This document shows, piece after piece, positions 1 through 5,476 of a stretch of 10,013 bases of DNA; position 1 is the first letter of the stretch, and every line of letters starts with the position of its first letter. The position numbers were made by a program, and so were the translations under genes. The notes under the pieces were generated by a model. That model was given only the letters and a program-made list of their open reading frames with translations, ran no database searches and was not told the origin of the DNA. This DNA comes from DATEMK01 sp035275625 (GTDB lineage: Bacteria; Bacteroidota; Bacteroidia; AKYH767-A; OLB10), in the NCBI GenBank assembly GCA_035275625.1, contig DATEMK010000207.1, positions 1 through 10,013 of the forward strand, in the 5' to 3' direction.

Positions 1-1559
1 ATTCTCGGGAGCTTGCCTCCGAAAGCCTTTTGTTCATTCGACTGACCGTATAATTCAGGAGTCAGATATTTTCCCTGCATGCCGCCCGTCTTCAGTATCA
101 CCACATCACGCTTCTGAGGATTTTGCTGCAGGTAAGGATCGTTTCTTTCCGACATCACCGTCCATGAAACTTTTGCACCGGCCGTTCCTCCCGCAATAAC
201 AAACTGCTTGTTCTGGATTTCAGTTTTAATATAGACATTCATTTGTTGCCCTACAGGAGTAAGGTTGTAACTGTAATTGTTATTATTGATACTTTCGAAA
301 TAATCCGGCAGCAGGACAACCGCTTCGCCATTCACATCAAGAACAGCGTTACCGCGATACATGTTGAGAATTTCAGGAGACTCGATCGCAAAATGCCGCA
401 GCATTTTATTTGCAGGATCCAAAGGATGGTCAATCATGAATGGCTTTGCTCCGGATGCACCCATATCGCCATTGGCAAACACGGCATATTTTCCTGCAGG
501 ACCTCCGGCAGTTTCAATTCCCAAAACGCCCGAAGAACCGGCTGCATTGGTTTGATTTTGCCCGACTACTCCCATTGAATTAGTCCCAAGCCCGACTGTT
601 GCAGCAGCAACTCCCCATACTCCGTATTGAAAAATTCCGTTGTTTGCATAACCGAAAACCCCGGTTCCGTCAGTATTGGTGCATTCTCCGTAAACTCCGT
701 TGCCGCTTACAGCAAAAGAAGCTCCTGTAACACCACCCGGACCTACCAGGGAGGAGTCAATCCCGGTTACACCGGAACCACCGAAATAAGATATTAAAAT
801 ATTTTTGTTATTAATTCCCCAAATGGCGCTTCCTGCAACAGCTGCAGAATTTACAGCAGAAAGTCCCATTACGCCATAACGTGTACCCCTGAATGATCCT
901 CCCATGCCCGCAGTTGCAATGTACAATCCTGGCAAATTATTTCCGCTTGCTATAATACCTGTACCCGTGGCGTTAGCATTAAATGCCTGCATTCCGAAAC
1001 CATTTGCTGAAGCGCTTAAACCCAAAACCCCAAGCCCGGAAGCATTTTCGCCATACACACCGGCACCGGTTGTGGAATTTACATAACCATTGATCGCCCA
1101 GTTACCAATCGCACCAATCGGGGCAGGGGCAGCATAACCGGTTCCGTAAACTGAAAACACATCACCTGCCTGGATGGTTGTGGCATTATGCACAACTTGT
1201 CCCCCAATCAACACACGCATCCGTTCATTGGCAGCAGCCGATCCGCCTGATTTGATTACAAAATCCATGGCATCGGCAGTTCCTATAAAATTAGTGGCGG
1301 CTGTTGTTCCTACATTTCCGATTACGGTCCAGTCAGGAGCATTCGTATTGGTTCCGACAATTAGTGTACCGTTGGGGTCAGTAAGCACATTCCTGTTTCC
1401 GACACCGGCAAGCGATGATGAGCGGACAGATCCCACTACATGCAATTTGTCTAATGGCGCAGATGTTCCGATTCCGACATTTTGTGCAGGCAACGATTGG
1501 CTGATTGTGATTCCGATTACTATGGAAACAAACTTTAAAACATGGGTATAGATTTTCAT
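1..1559 (-). CDS. Large secreted glycine-rich repeat protein, C-terminus outside window
   Basis: I read this by translating the minus strand from the ATG at 1559-1557. The frame stays open for 519 codons to the left edge, so the gene is 3'-truncated by the window. Residues 1-25 form a signal peptide (basic start, hydrophobic core, likely cut after LPA before Q26). Residues 28-41 (NVGIGTSAPLDKLHV) are the 'VGIGT.P..KL.V' motif common at the start of exported Bacteroidota repeat and tail-fibre-like proteins. A segment near 92-118 resembles their 'GT...DFV.K......ERMRV' motif. Residues about 135-365 are rich in short G-x-GVYG / GVxG units (GAGVYGE, GLGVLG, GNGVYGE, GTGVFG), suggesting a beta-solenoid or stacked-strand shaft. 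Residues about 372-505 form a distinct module starting KPFMIDHPLDPANKMLRH and including VSWTVMSERNDPY, which I recognise from uncharacterised secreted proteins. No catalytic motif is visible. Function is unknown; a surface or adhesive role is inference. Confidence 0.85.
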   Translation of the reverse strand, partial: MKIYTHVLKFVSIVIGITISQSLPAQNVGIGTSAPLDKLHVVGSVRSSSLAGVGNRNVLTDPNGTLIVGTNTNAPDWTVIGNVGTTAATNFIGTADAMDFVIKSGGSAAANERMRVLIGGQVVHNATTIQAGDVFSVYGTGYAAPAPIGAIGNWAINGYVNSTTGAGVYGENASGLGVLGLSASANGFGMQAFNANATGTGIIASGNNLPGLYIATAGMGGSFRGTRYGVMGLSAVNSAAVAGSAIWGINNKNILISYFGGSGVTGIDSSLVGPGGVTGASFAVSGNGVYGECTNTDGTGVFGYANNGIFQYGVWGVAAATVGLGTNSMGVVGQNQTNAAGSSGVLGIETAGGPAGKYAVFANGDMGASGAKPFMIDHPLDPANKMLRHFAIESPEILNMYRGNAVLDVNGEAVVLLPDYFESINNNNYSYNLTPVGQQMNVYIKTEIQNKQFVIAGGTAGAKVSWTVMSERNDPYLQQNPQKRDVVILKTGGMQGKYLTPELYGQSNEQKAFGGKLPR

Positions 1560-1561
1560 GT

Positions 1562-1575
1562 TCATAAATTTATGA
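1562..1575. repeat. Perfect 14-bp AT-rich palindrome in the leader of the first gene
   Basis: TCATAAATTTATGA reads the same on both strands. It lies between the proposed transcription start and the ATG of the minus-strand gene (ATG at 1559), ending 2 bp from the start codon. In RNA it could form a 5-bp stem with a 4-nt loop over the ribosome-binding area. It is AT-rich, so chance is a real possibility. Confidence 0.5.
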
Positions 1576-1588
1576 GTTATTAAGAAAT

Positions 1589-1596
1589 CAAAGTTA
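1589..1596 (-). promoter_or_regulatory. Candidate Bacteroidota -7 box for the minus-strand secreted protein gene
   Basis: Read on the minus strand this is TAACTTTG, an exact match to the Bacteroidota primary sigma factor -7 consensus TAnnTTTG. It would place the transcript start roughly 25 nt before the ATG at 1559, a normal leader length. No good TTTG -33 element is visible upstream, so the call rests on the -7 box and its position. Confidence 0.5.
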
Positions 1597-1640
1597 AGGA
1601 AATTTTATTGAACTTTTACCAGTGACGGGAGAAATAAATA

Positions 1641-1654
1641 AACCGGTACCGGTT
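1641..1654. promoter_or_regulatory. Perfect 14-bp palindrome AACCGGTACCGGTT, possible operator
   Basis: AACCGGTACCGGTT is identical to its reverse complement and is a GC-containing island in an AT-rich spacer. It sits about 45 bp upstream of the minus-strand -7 box at 1589-1596 and about 80 bp upstream of the plus-strand -7 candidate. A dimeric regulator site is possible but unproven. Confidence 0.35.
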
Positions 1655-1682
1655 GAAAATTTTTAAGTCGCCTCATCCTTCC

Positions 1683-1700
1683 TCCTGATAGCTATCAGGA
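1683..1700. repeat. Perfect 18-bp palindrome TCCTGATAGCTATCAGGA
   Basis: All 18 bases are self-complementary with no spacer. Its right end is about 36 bp upstream of the -7 candidate at 1736-1743, so it lies just beyond the expected -33 region of the plus-strand unit. Very similar CC(T/C)GATAGCTATC(A/G)GG palindromes are, as far as I recall, frequent in intergenic DNA of some Bacteroidota, so it may be a dispersed repeat rather than a dedicated operator. Confidence 0.6.
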
Positions 1701-1735
1701 CTGCGGGGACCTTCATGAAACAGGAGATGTTTTTG

Positions 1736-1743
1736 TATCTTGC
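1736..1743 (+). promoter_or_regulatory. Candidate -7 box for the GreA-like gene unit
   Basis: TATCTTGC matches TAnnTTTG at six of eight positions (the last two differ). Transcription from it would start about 1748-1750, at or after the first ATG (1747), which favours the in-frame ATG at 1765 as the true start of the gene. The -33 element is not clear. Confidence 0.35.
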
Positions 1744-1746
1744 AGC

Positions 1747-2214
1747 ATGAAAAAAGCAACAGCTATGGCGTTTAAACAAAAGGTATATGCCTGCTGCTTG
1801 AAGCAATTGGATGACAAAATTCAAATTCTGAAGGCGGCACTTTATGATCTTAAAACGGGTGTGGAAAATGATGCTAAAAACTCAGCCGGTGATAAACATG
1901 AAACAGCCCGGGCTATGATGCAGCTCGAACATGAAAAAATAAGCAGGCAGTTTGATGAAACAACCAGGCAAAAAAACGATCTTGAGAAGATTGACCCCGG
2001 AACTGACTCTCCGAAAATTATATTTGGGAGTCTCCTAAGAGCCAATAACAATTATTTTTTTCTAAGTATCGCATTAGGAAAAATAAATGTTGATGGAGTG
2101 CCGGTTATGGTGTTTTCTTCGCAGTCTCCGCTGGGTCAGAAAATGGCGGGTCTTAAAGCAGGCGATTCTCTCGATATGAATGGTGTTCATTATGTGATTG
2201 ATGAAGTAATTTAA
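1747..2214 (+). CDS. GreA/GreB-like transcription factor family protein
   Basis: The 155-residue product has a helical, coiled-coil-like N-terminal half (about 8-82) and a small C-terminal beta domain (about 88-155), the layout of GreA/GreB. The signature SAGDKHETARAMMQLEHEK (46-64) lines up with the GreA tip region GDLxENAEYxAAxEQQ. D49 and E52 fall where E. coli GreA has the acidic pair D41/E44 that coordinates Mg2+ in the RNA polymerase secondary channel. KIIFGS (90-95) matches VIFGA, and SPLGQKMAGLKAGD (127-140) matches the SPIARGLIG...D motif of the FKBP-like domain. Close relatives in Bacteroidota are, as I recall, often labelled '3-oxoacyl-ACP synthase', which nothing here supports. 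The start may be the ATG at 1765 (MAFKQKVY), which fits relatives and the promoter better. It sits 5 bp before the next gene, so they are probably cotranscribed. RNA cleavage or RNA polymerase binding is inferred. Confidence 0.75.
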   Translation: MKKATAMAFKQKVYACCLKQLDDKIQILKAALYDLKTGVENDAKNSAGDKHETARAMMQLEHEKISRQFDETTRQKNDLEKIDPGTDSPKIIFGSLLRANNNYFFLSIALGKINVDGVPVMVFSSQSPLGQKMAGLKAGDSLDMNGVHYVIDEVI

Positions 2215-2219
2215 CAAGT

Positions 2220-2576
2220 ATGAAAGATTTAAAAGATATAGCGAATGCATGGGTTGATGCTTTTAATGCGCACGATATTGAATTGCTATTGGCTTTGTAT
2301 GATGACCATGCAGAGCATTACAGCCCGAAGCTGAAAGTGCATCAGCCTGAAACAAATGGATTAATCAATGGAAAATCCGCCTTAAGGGCATGGTGGACAG
2401 AAGCATTTAAACGTCTGCCTCAATTGCACTATGAACTTATAAAGCTTACGGCTGATGGAGAACAGGTTTTTATGGAATACATTCGCCATACACCCGGTGA
2501 AGAAGATTTAAGAGTGGGCGAAGTACTGGTTATAAGAAATGATAAAATTGTTGCATCGCGCGTTTATCACTCATGA
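2220..2576 (+). CDS. SnoaL-like / NTF2-fold protein
   Basis: The 118-residue product shows the pattern of the SnoaL/NTF2-like superfamily. An N-terminal helix pair (LKDIANAWVDAFNAHDIELL) is followed by LYDDHAEHYSP (26-36), then a helix starting near GKSALRAWW, and strands ending in GEVLVIRNDKIVASRVYHS. This cone-shaped fold forms a ligand pocket in enzymes such as polyketide cyclases and ketosteroid isomerases, and in many uncharacterised small proteins. There is no signal peptide, so it is probably cytoplasmic. Length is typical of a single-domain member. It begins 5 bp after the stop of the GreA-like gene and is probably translated from the same message. The substrate cannot be told from sequence; an enzymatic role is only a family-based possibility. 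Confidence 0.8.
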   Translation: MKDLKDIANAWVDAFNAHDIELLLALYDDHAEHYSPKLKVHQPETNGLINGKSALRAWWTEAFKRLPQLHYELIKLTADGEQVFMEYIRHTPGEEDLRVGEVLVIRNDKIVASRVYHS

Positions 2577-2590
2577 TGAATTCCATCATG
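2572..2590. repeat. Inverted repeat at the end of the NTF2-fold gene
   Basis: CATGATG and CATCATG are 7-bp arms around a 5-nt loop and overlap the stop codon at 2574-2576. No T-run follows on either strand, so it is not a standard intrinsic terminator. It may only mark the transcript end or be chance. Confidence 0.3.
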
Positions 2591-2730
2591 CCCAAGCAAT
2601 ATAACCCGGTAAACTTTTGGAGTTATTTGGATGCTGCGCATATTTATTTGTATGCAATTAATAAAAATTAATAGTCACTACTGTTTAAATTTATTTCTTA
2701 TTATTTTTGAATTTGACTAATAATTTTTTT

Positions 2731-2738
2731 TAAATCTG
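2731..2738 (+). promoter_or_regulatory. Weak -7 candidate for the propeller/secreted-protein unit
   Basis: TAAATCTG matches TAnnTTTG at seven of eight positions and lies 28 bp before the ATG at 2767. TTTG occurs at 2706-2709 and again at 2712-2715, but neither has ideal spacing. The whole stretch 2640-2766 is so AT-rich that chance matches are expected. No other structure is evident in the gap apart from an AT-only inverted repeat. Confidence 0.25.
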
Positions 2739-2766
2739 TCTTATTACAGCATAAATATGTAATGAC

Positions 2767-4746
2767 ATGTTAAGGCTGATACAGGGTGATGAAAGTGAAA
2801 TGGGCTGGAGACAAGATTCTTCTTATTCACCTTACGGTTTAAAAAAAGAATTCAGTTTTATTGCAGTACTGCTGTTTTTTTCATTACAGTCATTTTCTCA
2901 AACCCCCGATTGGACCTGGGCTAAAAGAGCAGGAGGGAGCGGCACCGATTGGGTAAGTTCATCGGCTGCAGATGCTGCGGGTAATGTGTACGTTGTTGGT
3001 CATTTTTACAGTCCGGCCATTACTTTTGGTTCCACTACATTGAATAATTCCGGTTTAACGGATATGTTCCTCGTGAAATACAATGCAGCTGGAAATGTGG
3101 TGTGGGCGAGAAAAGCGGGGAGCACAGGAAGTGAATGGGTATACGGTGTTGCAGTAGACATTACAGGCAATGTGTATATAGCCGGACAATTCAACAGTCC
3201 TTCCATTACTTTTGGTTCCATCACACTGAACACTGCAGGCGCTTATGATATTTTCTTTGCCAAATATGATGCGGCAGGAAATGTTCTTTGGGCAAGAAGA
3301 GCGGGAGGAACACAGGTGGATGGCGCCATCTCGGTGGTCACCGATGCTTCGGGGAATACGTATGTAGCCGGAAATTTCAGCAGCCCTTCCGTTACTTTTG
3401 GAACCACTACTTTACCAATAATGGGTGGCGCTGATATGTTTCTTGCTAAATATGATGCAGCAGGAAATGCACTTTGGGCAAGATGTGCAGGAGAATTCAA
3501 TGATGACCTGGCATATTCAATTGCGTCCGATGCAACGGGTAATGTATATATGACAGGAACATTCGGAAGCACCTCCATTGCCTTTGGTTCCATTACACTA
3601 ACCAATGCGAACGTTTGCGTGGATGAAATATTCATTGTTAAGTACAATGCTTCAGGCACTGCGCTTTGGGCTAAAAGTGCAATGGGAGGAGGGTCGGATT
3701 ATGCTTACGCTGTTGCCACTGATGTTTCAGGAAATGTGTATATGTCGGGATTTTTTTACAGTCCATCCATCACTTTTGGCTCTATTTCGTTATCAAATCC
3801 CGGTGGTTCTACTGCCATATTTATTGCAAAGTATGATGCAGCCGGCAATGCGCAGTGGGTTAAAAACCCGGGATACGGAATAGCAACTTCATTAACTACA
3901 GATGTTTGCGGTAAAATATATGTGACAGGATATTTCGGAGGGCCATCCATCACTTTTGGATCCACCACCTTATTAAATTCAGGGGTCTATGATATTTTCG
4001 TTGCAAATTATAATGCAGCAGGAAATGTGCTTTGGGCAATAAAAGCCGGGGGATCAGATTATGACCAGGGAGTTTCCATTACTTCCAGTTCCGGGACGGG
4101 GGATGTGTATGTGGCGGGATCCTACTACAGCCCGTCCGTCACATTTGGCTCAATCACAATAACCAATGGAGACGTTGATGGCTTTATTGCAATGATAGAC
4201 AGCACTTGTTCGGCAGTTCCCTTACCGGTAGAACTGCTGAGTTTTACCGGGAAAAATGAAGGAGATGTAAATGTCATGAAATGGACAACAGCCTCTGAAA
4301 TTAACAATGATTATTTTTCAGTCCTCCGCAGTTCCACCGGGGATAACTTTGAAGAGATCGGAACCATTAAAGGTGCTGGCAACAGCTCACAGGTTTTAAA
4401 TTACACATTTACCGACCTTCATCCGTTACCGGGAATAAATTATTACCGCCTGCTGCAAACCGATTACAATGGAGAAATTTCTTACTCAAATATTATTGCC
4501 ATAAAAACAAACATTAAAACAATCCCGGTAATTATTTCACCTGATCCTGCTGTTGATTTTATTCAAATAAGCTTTGGCAATAAACCGCATGATTTCGAAA
4601 TTGAAATCATGAATGCCTTTGGTGAAACCGTTTTGAATGCGCACAATCAAAATAAAATTGATATTTCAGCTCTTGCAAAAGGAATTTATTTTTTGAAATT
4701 AAGCGTGGAAAATACTCCCGACCTGCATAAATTTATCAAACAATAA
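2767..4746 (+). CDS. Secreted seven-repeat beta-propeller protein with T9SS sorting domain
   Basis: The 659-residue product has an export signal (hydrophobic core about 30-42, cut near FSQ at 43-45), preceded by an unusually long polar N-terminus. Residues about 51-478 contain seven copies of a 59-64 residue SBBP-type repeat. Each has WAxxAGG at the start, a (A/S/T)GNVY(V/M/I)xG core, an SPSITFGS-like strand and an F(x)AKYDAAGN strand. Seven copies fit a closed seven-bladed propeller, a fold used for binding or catalysis. From P485 (PLPVELLSFTGKNE) to about 585 follows a fibronectin-III/CHU-like module. Residues 591-659 (SPDPAVDFIQ... ALAKGIYFLKL ... KFIKQ) are a type A Por/T9SS C-terminal domain, so the protein should cross the outer membrane by T9SS and be surface-anchored or released. 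No enzymatic residues are identified. Start could be ATG 2767 or ATG 2800. Confidence 0.88.
   Translation: MLRLIQGDESEMGWRQDSSYSPYGLKKEFSFIAVLLFFSLQSFSQTPDWTWAKRAGGSGTDWVSSSAADAAGNVYVVGHFYSPAITFGSTTLNNSGLTDMFLVKYNAAGNVVWARKAGSTGSEWVYGVAVDITGNVYIAGQFNSPSITFGSITLNTAGAYDIFFAKYDAAGNVLWARRAGGTQVDGAISVVTDASGNTYVAGNFSSPSVTFGTTTLPIMGGADMFLAKYDAAGNALWARCAGEFNDDLAYSIASDATGNVYMTGTFGSTSIAFGSITLTNANVCVDEIFIVKYNASGTALWAKSAMGGGSDYAYAVATDVSGNVYMSGFFYSPSITFGSISLSNPGGSTAIFIAKYDAAGNAQWVKNPGYGIATSLTTDVCGKIYVTGYFGGPSITFGSTTLLNSGVYDIFVANYNAAGNVLWAIKAGGSDYDQGVSITSSSGTGDVYVAGSYYSPSVTFGSITITNGDVDGFIAMIDSTCSAVPLPVELLSFTGKNEGDVNVMKWTTASEINNDYFSVLRSSTGDNFEEIGTIKGAGNSSQVLNYTFTDLHPLPGINYYRLLQTDYNGEISYSNIIAIKTNIKTIPVIISPDPAVDFIQISFGNKPHDFEIEIMNAFGETVLNAHNQNKIDISALAKGIYFLKLSVENTPDLHKFIKQ
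2911..4205 (+). repeat. Seven tandem in-frame repeats of about 177-192 bp
   Basis: The invariant Trp codons that open the units lie at 2917, 3103, 3289, 3475, 3667, 3856 and 4033. Spacing is 186, 186, 186, 192, 189 and 177 bp, always a multiple of three. Units are diverged at the DNA level but share phrases such as ACTTTTGG within the SITFGS strand and GCAGGAAATG within AAGN. Repeat 6 is the most degenerate: WVKNPG replaces WAxxAG and VCGKIY replaces xxGNVY. These encode the blades of the propeller protein. Confidence 0.85.
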
Positions 4747-4757
4747 TTAATTCCGGA

Positions 4758-5411
4758 ATGCAAAAAAAATATTTTCTCTTTATAATCATTATGATATCAG
4801 CAATGCTGAATTCTCCGGCTCAAACTATAACATCGTTTACAGTAGTTCCGCCAAATCCGACTTCCGCTGACACTGTTAAAATATATGTACAATGTGATTT
4901 CCCAAATAGTAATTGCAATGGCGCTACTTATTTAAACGGGATAAACGGAAGTGTAATTGATGCCGGTGGGCTGCATTGCATGGGTTCGCTTACAGCTCTT
5001 TGCACCGACATTGATACCGTGATTCTACCTCCATTATCTCCCGGGCAGTACACATTGAATTTTCTTCTCGTCACCGGTGTAACAGCCGGCTGTATTCCGA
5101 ACATTGTCCCGATTGTTATGGATTCAGCACATTTTACCGTTTCAGGCGCAACGGGAATTTATGATCTGAACCCTGACAATAAAGAATTACAAATTACGCC
5201 CAACCCGTCAGACGGCAAATTCACCGTAAGGCAAATTAAAGGTGAAAAATCTGAGATGAAAATATTTTCTGCTGAAGGAAGACTGATGAGTTCTTTTCTA
5301 TTAGCGGACAGTATAGCAGAATTGAACTTTACTTTTCCACAGGGGATTTATACAATTATAGCTGAAAATAAAGAAAGAAGATTTTTTTCAAAGCTTGTAG
5401 TGGTGAAATAA
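4758..5411 (+). CDS. Small secreted protein with C-terminal T9SS-type sorting domain
   Basis: The 217-residue product begins with a clear signal peptide (MQKKYFLFIIIMISAML), probably cut after A21 in SPAQ. The middle, about 23-130, is predicted beta-rich and I do not recognise a named family. It opens like an immunoglobulin-type strand (TITSFTVVPPNPTSADTVKI) and carries five cysteines (C46, C53, C74, C82, C112), which in an exported protein suggests disulphides. Residues about 145-217 (ITPNPSDGKFTVRQ, MKIFSAEGRLM, FPQGIYTII, FFSKLVVVK) fit a type A T9SS C-terminal domain. It starts 11 bp after the propeller gene and is probably in the same operon, suggesting the two products leave the cell together. 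Whether they interact is inference. The binding target is unknown. Confidence 0.85.
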   Translation: MQKKYFLFIIIMISAMLNSPAQTITSFTVVPPNPTSADTVKIYVQCDFPNSNCNGATYLNGINGSVIDAGGLHCMGSLTALCTDIDTVILPPLSPGQYTLNFLLVTGVTAGCIPNIVPIVMDSAHFTVSGATGIYDLNPDNKELQITPNPSDGKFTVRQIKGEKSEMKIFSAEGRLMSSFLLADSIAELNFTFPQGIYTIIAENKERRFFSKLVVVK

Positions 5412-5449
5412 AAAAGTCGCTATATTTTCAGGAGGTTCTTCTAAGCGAT
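5410..5449 (-). terminator. Probable intrinsic terminator of clpC
   Basis: Read on the minus strand, arms ATCGCT and AGCGAC (six pairs including one G-U) enclose a 22-nt loop and are followed by TTTTTTATTT, starting 28 nt after the clpC stop. The T-run favours clpC as the gene it serves. The stem is short and the loop long, so strength is doubtful. The T-run overlaps the stop codon (5409-5411) of the convergent secreted-protein gene. Confidence 0.35.
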
Positions 5450-5476
5450 AAAAATTATACTTTATACTTTCTTATT

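Noticed and set aside
243..1551. Several plus-strand open frames (243-578, 361-555, 904-1086, 1174-1551)
   Set aside because: They lie opposite a continuous 519-codon minus-strand frame with a signal peptide and conserved motifs; their translations lack family features.
2572..2590. Intrinsic terminator after the NTF2-fold gene
   Set aside because: The inverted repeat has a weak stem and no T-run on either strand, so it is listed only as a repeat.
2911..4205. CRISPR-like or minisatellite array
   Set aside because: The 177-192 bp periodic units are protein-coding, in frame and diverged, and encode propeller blades.
3006..4307. Minus-strand open frames inside the propeller gene with repeated VEPKVMEGL-like phrases
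   Set aside because: The recurring phrase is just the antisense reading of the repeated SITFGS-coding DNA; the plus-strand gene explains it fully.
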